The position numbers were made by a program, and so were the translations under genes. The notes beneath the pieces were generated by a model. The model had not been told where the DNA came from. It ran no database searches and was given only the letters and a program-made list of their open reading frames with translations. Positions 48,244 to 57,561 of a DNA stretch of 64,000 bases are shown here, in pieces. This DNA is from Verrucomicrobiaceae bacterium (GTDB taxonomy: Bacteria > Verrucomicrobiota > Verrucomicrobiia > Verrucomicrobiales > Verrucomicrobiaceae), in the NCBI GenBank assembly GCA_016713035.1, contig JADJPW010000009.1, positions 338,305 through 402,304 on the forward strand, given 5' to 3'. Every line of letters starts with the position of its first letter. Position 1 is the first letter of the stretch.

Positions 48244-48728
48244 CGGGAGGACGAGCTAGATGGTTTCGGCGACATTTTGATCACGAAGTTATCGGCCGGA
48301 ACGGGTTCGATGGCATTGAAACCTGTTTTCCTGAGGGAAGCATTCCAAACTGCGCTTTGGAAGTCAGGGTGGCTAGCTTCCACTTTCAACGGCCTATCAG
48401 GATCAAATCGCCTTGGATATGGCAGTCGGTAATTCAGTGCTACGCCGAACAAATAACCCCAGTGATACTGCCGAGTCGGAGGCAATCTGAATTGACCGTC
48501 GTTTCCAGTTCGGACCGTTTGGACCTGCGTAACTGGCGGGGGCTGCCCCTCGCTAAAAACCCGCCTCGTATGTGAAATCTGCACAACCGCATTTGGGACC
48601 GGTGTCGCTGAACAAGCATCCACTACTGTGCCGCCACAGCCGGTCGCCACTGTCGAAACACTTGGACATGGGATGACACACCCAGTCAGGATCAATGAGG
48701 CGAAAAGGACATTTGGATAAAGTCGCAT
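48240..48728 (-). CDS. Predicted lipoprotein with a carboxypeptidase-regulatory-like domain
   Basis: 162 residues, MRLYPNVLFASLILTGCVIP; LTGC is a lipobox with Cys17. The segment GGTVVDACSATPVPNAVVQI then NDGQFRLPP resembles the 'G.V.D..t..PvpgA.V.i...t..dG.f.lp' pattern of small beta-sandwich domains. No enzymatic motif is seen. Its stop overlaps the start of the dehydrogenase/cytochrome gene by ATGA, so the two are coupled; it may anchor or assist that protein. Confidence 0.65.
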   Translation of the reverse strand: MRLYPNVLFASLILTGCVIPCPSVSTVATGCGGTVVDACSATPVPNAVVQISHTRRVFSEGQPPPVTQVQTVRTGNDGQFRLPPTRQYHWGYLFGVALNYRLPYPRRFDPDRPLKVEASHPDFQSAVWNASLRKTGFNAIEPVPADNFVIKMSPKPSSSSSR

Positions 48729-48753
48729 AACGAAATCCTATACGCGCAAAGCT

Positions 48754-48779
48754 TTCCGTGTGTTCCGTGTATTCCGTGG
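48754..48779 (+). repeat. ACACGGAA-type repeat, intergenic copy
   Basis: TTCCGTGTGTTCCGTGTATT followed by CCGTGG; the inverted partner of 48202-48227. It lies in the 113-bp gap between the divergent lipoprotein and ilvD genes. It contains three tandem TTCCGTG units. Confidence 0.6.
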
Positions 48780-48841
48780 ATCAGCCTCACCTTGCATCCA
48801 TGCCTCTCCGCGCCACACTGGTGGCCCCTTTTCCCACCGCT

Positions 48842-50556
48842 ATGCCCAAGAAAGCCGCCTCCACATCATCCCTTCATCGCAAACACAGCGCCATCGTCGT
48901 CGATGGGGCAGAACGTGCCGCCAGCCGCGCGATGCTGCACGCGGTAGGCTTCAAGCGGGAGGACTTCAAGAAGTCGCAGATCGGCATCGCCAGCACCTGG
49001 AGCATGGTGACGCCGTGCAACATGCATATCGACCGCCTCGCCAAAGAGTCCGCGAAGGGCGTGGACGCCGCTGGTGGCAAGAGCGTGATCTTCAACACCA
49101 TCACCATCTCCGACGGCATCTCGATGGGCACGGAGGGCATGAAATACTCGCTCGTCTCCCGCGAAGTCATCGCCGACTCGATCGAAACCGTCGTCGGCTG
49201 CGAAGGCCTGGACGGCTTCGTCGCTATCGGTGGTTGTGACAAAAACATGCCGGGCTGCATCATGGCCATGGCACGACTGAATCGCCCCAGCGTGTTTGTT
49301 TATGGCGGCACCATTCTCCCTGGCTGTGTCGGCGCAGAGAAAAAGGACGCAGACATCGTCACCGTCTTTGAAGCCGTGGGCAAGCATGCGAACTGCCTCA
49401 TCAGCGACAAGGAGCTCATCGACATCGAGCAGCACTCCATCCCTGGTGAAGGAAGCTGTGGCGGCATGTACACGGCCAATACGATGGCCAGCGCCATCGA
49501 GGCACTCGGCATGAGCCTTCCAAACAGCGGTGCCCAGGCGGCTGTGAGCAACGAAAAGCTTATCGACTGCTTCGACGCTGGCGCGGCGGTGATGAACATG
49601 ATCAAGAAGGGCATCACGCCCCGCGACATCATGACGAAGGAGGCCTTTGAAAATGCCATCACGCTCATCATTACGCTCGGTGGCTCCACAAACGCCGTTT
49701 TGCACCTCATCGCCATGGCGCACAGCGCGGGCGTGAAGCTCGGCATCGAGGACTTCGTCCGCATCGGCAAAAAAACGCCGGTGCTGGCCGATGTGAAGCC
49801 CAGCGGGAAATACTTCATGAACGACCTGGTCAAAATCGGCGGCACCGTCCCGCTGATCCGCATCCTGGTGAACGAAGGCCTCATGCACGGCGACTGCCTG
49901 ACCGTCACTGGCAAGACGATGAAGGAGAACATGAAGAACTCCAAGATCTTCTGGCCGAAGAGTCAGACCATCGTTCGTCCGCTGAGCGATCCGATCAAGA
50001 AGGACAGCCACCTCGTCATCTTCAAAGGCAATTCTGCCCCGAAGGCGCTGTGGGCAAGATTTCTGGCAAAGAAGGCCTCAGCTTCAGCGGCAAGGCCATC
50101 GTGTTCGAGTCCGAAGAGACCGCGCTACAGGCCATTTTGAACGACAAAGTCAAAAAGGGCCACGTCATCGTCGTGCGCATGGAAGGCCCCAAAGGCGGCC
50201 CCGGCATGCGTGAGATGCTTTCACCCACCTCCGCCATCATGGGCAAGGGTTTGGGCAAAGATGTCGCTTTCATCACGGACGGACGCTTCAGCGGCGGCAG
50301 CCACGGCTTCGTCGTCGGCCATGTGACGCCAGAGGCCTTTGTCGGTGGCCCGATCGCCGTCATCAAGAATGGTGACCCAATCACCATCGACGCAGAGAAG
50401 CGCAGCATCACCCTCGGCATCCCTGCCAAGGAGCTGAAGTCCCGTTTGGCCAAGTGGAAGCAGCCAAAGCCACGCTACACCCGCGGTGTGCTGGCGAAGT
50501 ATGCCAAGCTGACCAGCGACGCCAGTCACGGTGCCGTGACGGATCTGGGGCTGTGA
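48842..50556 (+). pseudogene. ilvD: Dihydroxy-acid dehydratase, one frameshift
   Basis: Fe-S enzyme of branched-chain amino acid and pantothenate synthesis. From ATG 48842 the first frame has IGIASTWSMVTPCNMHIDRL, AIGGCDKNMPGCIMAMAR and EGSCGGMYTANTMASAIEAL, with the cluster cysteines. Near 50037 it goes out of frame. The second frame resumes GKISGKEGLSFSGKAIVFES, then GPKGGPGMREMLSPTSAIMG and FITDGRFSGGSHGFVVGHVT. Adding one C to the CCCC at 50037-50040 rebuilds the expected AP-EGAVGKISGKEG junction and a 571-residue protein of normal length. Convergent with moaE. Since ilvE is intact in this window, an auxotroph would be surprising. Confidence 0.93.
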
Positions 50557-50557
50557 G

Positions 50558-50938
50558 TCACACCCACACCGGTCTCTTCCAGATCGGCACGGTGGCTTTG
50601 ATTTCCTTCAAGTACCAGCGGCAGAGGTCAAAGGCCTCTGCGCTGTGCTTCGTGCGGACGCGGATGAGGATGCTAGGCTGCTCCACCGCGACGAAGCCCA
50701 AACGATGCTGGATGTAGAGGCGGTGCTCGCCGTGCTCCTGCTGGCCGCGCTGGGTGAGCTGATGGAGCGTTTTCTCCGCCATGGGCAGATAGGCGCTGTA
50801 GTCGATGCCGCTAATCTGGCGGCCCTCCTCGATACCACGCACGACGCCCAAAAACTGCACCTCTGCGCCCTCACCCGCCTGAAAAACAGTCTGGACTGTC
50901 TGGATAGGCTCTTCGCTGAGGATGACGACCGGAGGCAT
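50558..50938 (-). CDS. moaE: Molybdopterin synthase catalytic subunit
   Basis: 126 residues. GVVRGIEEGRQISGIDYSAY then MAEKTLHQLTQRG near residue 35-65, YIQHRLGFVAVEQPSILIRV near 75, and LKEIKATVPIWKRPVWV near 110 (catalytic Lys region) are MoaE motifs. It inserts sulfur from MoaD thiocarboxylate into precursor Z. No other moa genes are here, so it is an orphan within the window. Convergent with ilvD, one base apart. Confidence 0.92.
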   Translation of the reverse strand: MPPVVILSEEPIQTVQTVFQAGEGAEVQFLGVVRGIEEGRQISGIDYSAYLPMAEKTLHQLTQRGQQEHGEHRLYIQHRLGFVAVEQPSILIRVRTKHSAEAFDLCRWYLKEIKATVPIWKRPVWV

Positions 50939-51015
50939 GGAGGAGAGTTAGGAGTTGTGAGTGCTGAGTTATGAGTCAAAGAGGCGTTTTTCGCCAATAC
51001 TCACTGCATCATTCC

Positions 51016-52092
51016 ATGACCGCTGATTTCATCCCTGCAAGCGCTGCCGAAGTGAGGCAGCTACGTGATCAACTCGCGGCAGAGGGCAAAAAACTGGTCT
51101 TTACCAATGGCTGCTTCGATCTGCTGCACGCCGGCCATGTGCGCTACTTGGCGGATGCCCGCGCTCTGGGTGATGCCATGGTGGTGGCGCTGAATTCCGA
51201 TGCAAGCGTGCGTGCGCTCAAGGGCCCGGAGCGGCCACTCAACAGCGAGAATGATCGCGCAGAGGTTCTGATGGCGCTGAAGGCGGTGGATGCCGTGGTG
51301 GTCTTCGGCGATGAGCGGGCGACACAGCTCATCGAGGCGATCCAGCCCCATGTTTATGCGAAAGGCGGCGACTACACCGTGGATTCGCTCAATGCGGAGG
51401 AGCGTGCCGCTTTGCAGGCAGTGGGCGCAGAAATCCGCATCCTGCCACTGGTGCCTGGACGCTCGACGACGGCGACGATTCGCAAAATGGCCGCACCGAC
51501 GGCGAAACTGCGCCTAGGCGTGCTCGGCAGCGGTGTGGGGACGAATTTTCAGGCCATCGTGGATGCGATCCAGAGTGGCCGCCTTGACGCGGAGGTGGCC
51601 GTGGCGATCTCGGATCAAAAAGAGAGCGGTTTCCTAGCCATCGCCCGGCGTGAGGGGCTAGCCGCCCAATATGTGGATGCAGGTGCGAACCCGAAAAAAC
51701 TGGGAGAGGCTGCACAGAAGGAGATCTTCGAGCACCTCGAGCGTGCACGAGTGGATGTGGTGGTGCTGGTGGGCTTCATGCGCATTTTGAAGGACCCAGT
51801 GATCAGCGCCTACGCAGGCCGGATCGTGAATGTGCATCCTTCCCTGCTCCCGAAGCACAAAGGAGCGCATGCCGTGCAGGATGCACTGGATGCCGGCGAT
51901 GCAGAGGCGGGCTGCACCGTGCATCTGGTAACGGCGGAGATCGATGCGGGGCAAATTTTAGAGCAGGGCCGCGTGCCCGTGCTGCCTGGAGACACGGCAG
52001 CGGTGCTGCACGGACGCATCAAGTCGGTAGAGCATGTGCTACTGCCGAAGGTGCTAGCCGAGTGGCGAGAGCGCGGACTGAGGGTGGGGTGA
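51016..52092 (+). CDS. Fusion of RfaE2/HldE-C nucleotidyltransferase and phosphoribosylglycinamide formyltransferase
   Basis: 358 residues from ATG 51016 (MTADFIPASAAEVRQLRDQL). Residues 1-150 are an RfaE domain II: LVFTNGCFDLLHAGHVRYLA with the HxGH motif, ALNSDASVRALKGPERPLNS, AVDAVVVFGDERATQLIEAI, YAKGGDYT and VPGRSTTATIRKM. This activates heptose-1-phosphate for LPS core. From about residue 160 the protein is PurN: RLGVLGSGVGTNFQAIVDAI, VGFMRILKDPVISAY, RIVNVHPSLLPKHKGAHAVQ with catalytic Asn/His, and GCTVHLVTAEIDAGQIL. PurN forms N-formylglycinamide ribotide. Both domains look complete. Confidence 0.9.
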   Translation: MTADFIPASAAEVRQLRDQLAAEGKKLVFTNGCFDLLHAGHVRYLADARALGDAMVVALNSDASVRALKGPERPLNSENDRAEVLMALKAVDAVVVFGDERATQLIEAIQPHVYAKGGDYTVDSLNAEERAALQAVGAEIRILPLVPGRSTTATIRKMAAPTAKLRLGVLGSGVGTNFQAIVDAIQSGRLDAEVAVAISDQKESGFLAIARREGLAAQYVDAGANPKKLGEAAQKEIFEHLERARVDVVVLVGFMRILKDPVISAYAGRIVNVHPSLLPKHKGAHAVQDALDAGDAEAGCTVHLVTAEIDAGQILEQGRVPVLPGDTAAVLHGRIKSVEHVLLPKVLAEWRERGLRVG

Positions 52093-52111
52093 GGTTTCGG
52101 TTCTCGGTTCG

Positions 52112-52139
52112 CTGTTCCCTGTTCCCTGTTCCCTGTTCG
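52112..52139. repeat. Short tandem array of CTGTTCC
   Basis: Three perfect CTGTTCC units and a fourth with one change (CTGTTCG), preceded by more degenerate GGTTCTCGG-like units. It lies in the convergent gap between the rfaE2-purN gene and mutL, so it is non-coding. Confidence 0.75.
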
Positions 52140-52201
52140 CGGTTATCACAGCTTGCGATGGGAGGAGGGCGCCGTCCTTTTTAGAAAACGGAGCACTTCC
52201 T

Positions 52202-54022
52202 CTACACTGGAGCTCGCCTGCCGAATTTTCGCTCGAGCTCGGCGGTGCCGATTTGGACGAGGGTGGGACGTCCGTGGGGGCAGCAGTAGGGCATCTCACA
52301 GGCAAAGAGGTCTTTGAGCAGGGCTTGTAGCTCGGGGATGCTCAGGATGTCGTTGCTCTTTACGCTGGCTCGGCATGCGGTGGTGGCGATGGCGTCTTCA
52401 CTGAGGCGAAGGGAGGATGTTTTGCTGCTGATGCTGCGCAGTTCTTCGATGACACCATCGAGCCATGCGGCGGGGTCGTCGGTTTTGAGGAATGCGGGGA
52501 CGGCTTCGACTTTGAAGGTGTTCGGGCCGAAGGCGTCGATCTCGATGCCGAGTTTGCTGAGGGATGGCAGGTTTTGTTTGAGTAGATCGGCGTCGCGTGG
52601 CGTGGTTTGCAGGGTGATGGGCATGAGCAGCCGCTGACAGGGCACGCCACCAGTTTCCAGGGCACGGCGGAATTTTTCAAAGTTCACGCGCTCATGTGCG
52701 GCGTGCTGATCCATCATGACTAGGCCCTCACGGCTCTCCATGAGCACGTAGAGCTTCTGCAGGACGCCGATGATGCGGAATTCGGGCATTTCGCTCTTGG
52801 GCTCGGATTTTTCGACCGCTGGCAAAGGGGGCGCGGGAGCTACTTCTGGCCGCGAAACGGCCTTTGGGAGCTCTGGCTCTGGTGGAGGCGAAAAATCGCG
52901 TTTGAGCGGTGCGGAGCTGGGTGTGACGGGGAGGCGAAAAACCTCCTGTTTCGGCTCTGCTGGCTCGGTGTGTGGTTCCGTGGCCGATATTGGCTCTGGG
53001 CGCTTCGGGGCATGGCCGGTGGGCAGTTTGTTGGCCGTTTCCAGGGTGCGGCTGATGGCGCGGGCGATGGCATCACGGACGCTGTTGCCATCATGAAAGC
53101 GCACTTCCTTTTTTGCGGGATGCACGTTCACGTCGTAGGCGTGTGCATCCATTTGGATAAAGAGAAAGGTGACAGGATACTGCCCCTTCATGAGCGCGGT
53201 GTGGTAGCCTTCACGCAGGCCGTAGCTGATGCTGGCACTTTCGATGGGGCGTCCGTTCAGATAGGTGATCTGTTGCTGCCGATTCGAGCGGCTCATGCCT
53301 GGTCCGCCGATGTAGCCGCTGATGGTGATGCCGTGATGTGTTTGCTGATCTACTTTGAGCAGGCGTGAGGCCAGCTCATCGCCCATGAGGCCGCGAATGC
53401 GCTGTAGCAGATCACGCGTGGCCGGGAGGTGAAAAACGGGTGCGCCATTGTGTGTCAGTGTGAATGCGACATGCGGATTGGCGATGGCGTGCAGCATGAC
53501 TTGCTGTTCCACATGCGAGAATTCCGTGGGCTCTGTGCGCAGGAATTTCCGCCGTGCGGGGACATTGAAGAAAAGTGAGCGCACCTCGATGGTGGTGCCG
53601 CCTGCGCCGCCGTGGTCACGTACTTCGATGAGCTTGCCGCCATTCACTTCCACTTCGGTGCCGACGAGGGCGTCTCTTTCTCGTGTTGCGAGTCGAAAGC
53701 GCGATACGCTGGCGATGCTGGGCACTGCTTCACCGCGAAATCCGAAGGTCATGATGGCTGCGAGGTCATCCTTGGTGCGGATTTTGCTGGTGGCATGTCT
53801 TTCGAGACTGAGCATCGCGTCCTCGCGGTCCATGCCGCTGCCGTCATCGACGATTTTGAGCATTGCCATGCCGCCGCGTTGGGCGTGGATTTCGATGTGG
53901 CTGGCACCGGCATCGAGGCTGTTTTCCACCAGCTCGCGCACCACGGCTGCGGGCCGCTCCACGACTTCGCCGGCGGCTACCTGGCTGGCCAGGGCGTCGG
54001 GGAGAATGCGGATTTTCGACAT
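52202..54022 (-). CDS. mutL: DNA mismatch repair protein MutL, endonuclease type
   Basis: 606 residues from ATG 54020-54022 (MSKIRILPDALASQVAAGEV). The GHKL ATPase domain has VVERPAAVVRELVENSLDAG and DDGSGMDREDAMLSLERHAT then TFGFRGEAVPSIASVSRF. The C-terminal domain contains DQHAAHERVNFE, matching the DQHA(x)2E(x)4E nuclease motif, and a late CPHGRP motif. This is the nicking MutL type found where MutH is absent. The Pro-rich linker is at about residues 330-410. Divergent from the IscA-like gene, and convergent with the rfaE2-purN gene; no mutS nearby. Confidence 0.96.
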   Translation of the reverse strand: MSKIRILPDALASQVAAGEVVERPAAVVRELVENSLDAGASHIEIHAQRGGMAMLKIVDDGSGMDREDAMLSLERHATSKIRTKDDLAAIMTFGFRGEAVPSIASVSRFRLATRERDALVGTEVEVNGGKLIEVRDHGGAGGTTIEVRSLFFNVPARRKFLRTEPTEFSHVEQQVMLHAIANPHVAFTLTHNGAPVFHLPATRDLLQRIRGLMGDELASRLLKVDQQTHHGITISGYIGGPGMSRSNRQQQITYLNGRPIESASISYGLREGYHTALMKGQYPVTFLFIQMDAHAYDVNVHPAKKEVRFHDGNSVRDAIARAISRTLETANKLPTGHAPKRPEPISATEPHTEPAEPKQEVFRLPVTPSSAPLKRDFSPPPEPELPKAVSRPEVAPAPPLPAVEKSEPKSEMPEFRIIGVLQKLYVLMESREGLVMMDQHAAHERVNFEKFRRALETGGVPCQRLLMPITLQTTPRDADLLKQNLPSLSKLGIEIDAFGPNTFKVEAVPAFLKTDDPAAWLDGVIEELRSISSKTSSLRLSEDAIATTACRASVKSNDILSIPELQALLKDLFACEMPYCCPHGRPTLVQIGTAELERKFGRRAPV

Positions 54023-54183
54023 GGCAAAAAAGTTGGTGATAAGAGGCTTGCGCGAAGGCCGTAGCGCCTTCATAGCAGCGCTGCGCTGGCGAGCAGACGG
54101 GCGGCCACCTTGGCTCGCTGTCTGCTCTTTGCAAACCCCACCCCAGCGCCGCTTTTGACGCCTCATCATTGGCATTGTTGTAC

Positions 54184-54516
54184 ATGATTTCCATCTCTCC
54201 ATCCGCTGCGCTTCATCTCCGCGACTTGCTGGCCGAAAAAGGCTCTCCGCAAGATCACGGACTGCGCCTGAGTGTGGAGAAGGGCGGCTGCGCAGGCATG
54301 CAGTATGTGATGAAGGTGGATCTGCGCCATGCGGATGATCTCGTGAGCACGGAGCATGGCGTATCGGTCTTCGTCGATGCTGAAAGCATGAAGTATCTGA
54401 GTGATTGCCAGCTTGATTACGAGGATTCGCTCAACGACGCAGGATTTAAAATTCGTAATCCAAACGCGGCCCGAAGTTGCGGCTGCGGCACTTCTTTTGA
54501 ACCCCAGGCGGCATAA
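54184..54516 (+). CDS. A-type iron-sulfur carrier (IscA/ErpA family)
   Basis: 110 residues from ATG 54184 (MISISPSAALHLRDLLAEKG); an ATG 15 bases upstream is possible. The three conserved cysteines are present: GGCAGMQYVMKVD near residue 35-45 and SCGCGTSF near the C-terminus. It delivers Fe-S clusters to apoproteins in the cytoplasm. Not next to other isc/suf genes. Confidence 0.9.
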   Translation: MISISPSAALHLRDLLAEKGSPQDHGLRLSVEKGGCAGMQYVMKVDLRHADDLVSTEHGVSVFVDAESMKYLSDCQLDYEDSLNDAGFKIRNPNAARSCGCGTSFEPQAA

Positions 54517-54634
54517 GACCACTGTTCATCCGATGCCAACTAGCACGTATCATAAAATATCTTTTCAAAGAATCTGGTTTCTAGTAAACTCTGAGCCAAA
54601 GTAACGCACTTTTCACCCTGCTACGCATCCCGAC

Positions 54635-55420
54635 ATGCATGTACGATTTCTCAGCGACGGAAGCGAATACCGCTCTTATGGAGGCGGTAGCGGCTTCTCG
54701 AAGCGAAAAGACACGGGGGGGATTTTCTGGTGGACGATCCTCATCACTTTCTTGATGGGGGTGGCCACTTTTTGCTGGTTCTTCAGCATCATGGTGCTCT
54801 CGCACCCCGAAAAGCCCTTCAATTACCGTGTCCTCGCCAAATTTGATAAGCTCGACGACCTCCGTCCTTTCTCGAAGTACACCATCCCAGGCGGGAAGTT
54901 TTTAGCATCCAAGGAGCTCTTCGCTGAATTTTTTGCTTTTTCGCATGAGCAGCTCGTTGTGAAAAACGACATGCTCAAGCGCTCCTACATCCGCAACTAC
55001 AAGCATGAGCAGCCCATTTATGTCACGGGTAAATTCGAGGTCGTCACGACGCGGCCTTTAGAAAAGACGGATGTCATCGTAGATGGATGGGTGGTGCGTG
55101 CTCGCTCGCTCGAGCTCGAAGACGTCGATGTCGAAATCCTCATGCCCGGCCTCAAGAGCCCCGCAGATCCCTACCAAGTGGGCGACATGCTCATGCTGGA
55201 TCAAAACAATACCTTCGCTGCGGTGCTCAATGTGCAAAAGTATGCGCATGATCGGCTCTGCGCCACACTCATGCCGCTCACCTACAGCGGCCTGAATTCC
55301 CGTGATGGCAAGCCCACTAAAATGCAGCCACCCAAGCTGCTGAACATGAGTGCCTACTGGCCTGTCTCACGTGACCCAGAGGCAGCGGCAGAAAAAGTCG
55401 CCGCACAGAGTGGAGAGTGA
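54635..55420 (+). CDS. Membrane-anchored protein of unknown function
   Basis: 261 residues. A charged N-terminus (FLSDGSEYRSYGGGSGFSKR) is followed by one membrane segment (TILITFLMGVATFCWFF), then about 200 residues outside or in the cytoplasm with beta-rich character and no known motif (FEVVTTRPLEKTDVIVDGWV). It could be a conserved verrucomicrobial protein, but I do not recognise it. Stands alone; a 118-bp less GC-rich gap precedes it. Confidence 0.6.
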   Translation: MHVRFLSDGSEYRSYGGGSGFSKRKDTGGIFWWTILITFLMGVATFCWFFSIMVLSHPEKPFNYRVLAKFDKLDDLRPFSKYTIPGGKFLASKELFAEFFAFSHEQLVVKNDMLKRSYIRNYKHEQPIYVTGKFEVVTTRPLEKTDVIVDGWVVRARSLELEDVDVEILMPGLKSPADPYQVGDMLMLDQNNTFAAVLNVQKYAHDRLCATLMPLTYSGLNSRDGKPTKMQPPKLLNMSAYWPVSRDPEAAAEKVAAQSGE

Positions 55421-55466
55421 TTCGCAGGTGCTCTCGATGCACCTCTGCGATCCACAGCCTGATCTC

Positions 55467-57512
55467 TCACCAGCGCCAAGTCATGCTCACTCGTAGCATG
55501 CGTGGCTCCACCGGATGCACATGATGATCAGACGCGGGCACTGCCTCGGTAGGTAGCTGACTATCGTAGTAGTACTCGATGTCGTTGTCCTGGCGGTTGA
55601 GCAGATTCAGGCAATCCAAGGACACTTCCCAGTTCTTCCGCCGGTAGCCGACGCGGGCGTTCACTTGCAGGCTCTCGCGAGCACGGATGTCTGCGAAGTC
55701 TTCTGTCAGCGGGCGTGGGCTGAAGAAGCGGGCCCGCAGACTGCCGAAGAAACCCTCTGCCTTCCCGAGCGTGAAGCCCGCATTCAGCGTCACTGGCACA
55801 TTGCCGGGGATGGAGGCACTCGGCGTGGCGGCACCACGTAGTGCAGCGGCAGTCCAGGTGGCCTCTGCATCGACCATGGCCCAGTCTGTGGGCCGCCAGT
55901 AGCTAGAGAGCTCCACACCAAAGCGCTCGCTGCCAGGACCTGCCGTACTGCTGCCCGCATCCCCCACGTAGATCAGCTCCGAGTCACTGCGCAGCCACCA
56001 GAAGCTCAGTGTATTGACCATGTGACGGATGCTTTCATTCCGAATACCAAACTCCGCGCCATAGCTGCGTGGGAGAGGATCGACACGATCTGTAGGCAGT
56101 AGCGTCGCGGGATCGGTCGCCAGCGTGACACCGCGTGTGTCATTGCTGTGAAAGCCCATGCCTGCATTGAGGTAAAGTTCCGTCTTTTGCCATGGGCCAA
56201 AGATCACCGCGAGTTTCGGACTCATCAGGCCCTTCGTCAGTGAGCCGTTGTTTTCCTGCAAGGTGCTGTGGCGTGTGTTGAAGTGGAAAAAGTCCGCTCG
56301 CAGGCCGGGGATCACGCGTAGCCAATCGGTCGGCTTGAATTCCAGCTCGCTCCACAGGCCGTAGGTGGCCTGGTAGATGTCGTCCTCGCGGACAGTCGCC
56401 GTGCGCTGCCGTGCGGTGGTCTGATGCAGGCCGATCCCGCTGATGAAATCATGGTGCATATTCACGCCTGCGCTGAAGCGCTGCTCATGGCCCAGTGCAT
56501 CCCAGCGCCAGTCGCGTGAGGCTGCTGCGCCTGCGAACCAGCGGCTCTCCACCTGCTCAAACTGGTCCCCACCAGGTCCTGCGGTGAAGTAGCTGAAGTT
56601 TGAAAACAGATCGAGGTCGTAATATCCCACATAGGCATTCGCCTTCGTCGTCACGCGGCCTTCCACACGCTCCCAATCTGCACTGAGGCTGTAGCGCTGC
56701 GAGTTCCCACCGTTCGTCGGGTCGATGAAGCCGTAGCGACCGATCAAACCCGAGTCGATGGCCCGCTGCGGCACCTGATCCGTGCTCATCCACTCACCGT
56801 GGTAGCCCATCAGCGTCACATTGAACTTATCGCGGCCATTTTCCCAATGCCAACGTGCGAACCCGTTCCAGCGTGTGGCATCGGAGCTCAGATCCCATGG
56901 GCCATTATAATACTGGTGCTCCAGCGCCACCGTCAGCGTGCCTGCACCGGCCTGGATGCTGTCTGCCACCAGTGTGCGTGTGTAGTCATACGCACCGAAA
57001 GTGCTGCTCAGGATGCCCTGCGGCAGCGCATCCACCAGCTTGAACCGCGCTGCGCCCGTGCTGCTCAGATCGCCCAGAGGAGCGTAGTAGTTGCCCTTCC
57101 AGTACTCCAGCTCACCTACGAGTTCGGGAATGATGAAGTTCAGATCCGAGTAGCCTTGTCCATGTGCATGTGTGCGCAGATTGATCGGCATGCCATCGAG
57201 GTACATGCCGAAGTCCGTGCCGTGGTCCAGGTTCGTACCGCGTAGGAAGTATTGGTTCGCCTTTCCATCGCCACTGTGCTGCGTCACGATCATGCCTGGC
57301 ACACTTTCCAAAAGCTCACCCCGGCGAGAAAAAGGCCGCTCCATCAGCTCTTTGGAGCTGGTTTGGCCTTTTGATGCAGAAGCGGCCTTTTGCAGCAATT
57401 CCTCTGCTTTGCCCTCAATGATCGTCTCCTCCAATTCCTGCACATTTTGAGCCGAGGATGGAAAAATCGGCGAAAGGCAGGTCAGAAGGATAAGAAGGCG
57501 AAAATGGCTCAT
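55467..57512 (-). CDS. TonB-dependent outer-membrane receptor (linked to the CnrYXH-like module)
   Basis: 681 residues from ATG 57510-57512 (MSHFRLLILLTCLSPIFPSS, signal peptide). A plug domain begins after ELEETIIEGKAEELLQKA with SRRGELLESVPGMIVTQHSG, FLRGTNLDHGTDFGMYLDGM and the His-containing RTHAHGQGYSDLNFIIPELV. The remainder is a 22-strand-type barrel ending in MLRVSMTWRW (C-terminal aromatic). It transports a ligand across the outer membrane using TonB; ligand not identifiable. It is last in the order small protein - sensor - sigma - receptor and starts 49 bp after the sigma stop, so it is likely co-transcribed and metal-responsive. Confidence 0.9.
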   Translation of the reverse strand: MSHFRLLILLTCLSPIFPSSAQNVQELEETIIEGKAEELLQKAASASKGQTSSKELMERPFSRRGELLESVPGMIVTQHSGDGKANQYFLRGTNLDHGTDFGMYLDGMPINLRTHAHGQGYSDLNFIIPELVGELEYWKGNYYAPLGDLSSTGAARFKLVDALPQGILSSTFGAYDYTRTLVADSIQAGAGTLTVALEHQYYNGPWDLSSDATRWNGFARWHWENGRDKFNVTLMGYHGEWMSTDQVPQRAIDSGLIGRYGFIDPTNGGNSQRYSLSADWERVEGRVTTKANAYVGYYDLDLFSNFSYFTAGPGGDQFEQVESRWFAGAAASRDWRWDALGHEQRFSAGVNMHHDFISGIGLHQTTARQRTATVREDDIYQATYGLWSELEFKPTDWLRVIPGLRADFFHFNTRHSTLQENNGSLTKGLMSPKLAVIFGPWQKTELYLNAGMGFHSNDTRGVTLATDPATLLPTDRVDPLPRSYGAEFGIRNESIRHMVNTLSFWWLRSDSELIYVGDAGSSTAGPGSERFGVELSSYWRPTDWAMVDAEATWTAAALRGAATPSASIPGNVPVTLNAGFTLGKAEGFFGSLRARFFSPRPLTEDFADIRARESLQVNARVGYRRKNWEVSLDCLNLLNRQDNDIEYYYDSQLPTEAVPASDHHVHPVEPRMLRVSMTWRW

Positions 57513-57561
57513 GCACCTCCTCAGACGACACCTTTGCCCACAGCCCACGGAAATAAGGTGG

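Noticed and set aside
47299..48432. Plus-strand open frame of about 377 codons
   Set aside because: Antisense to the dehydrogenase/cytochrome gene and lipoprotein; composition biased and no motif.
48866..50011. Minus-strand open frame of about 381 codons
   Set aside because: Antisense shadow of ilvD; His/Asp-rich translation without similarity to any family I know.
52112..52139. Possible CRISPR-like array
   Set aside because: Units are only 7 bases, tandem and without spacers; no cas genes in the window.
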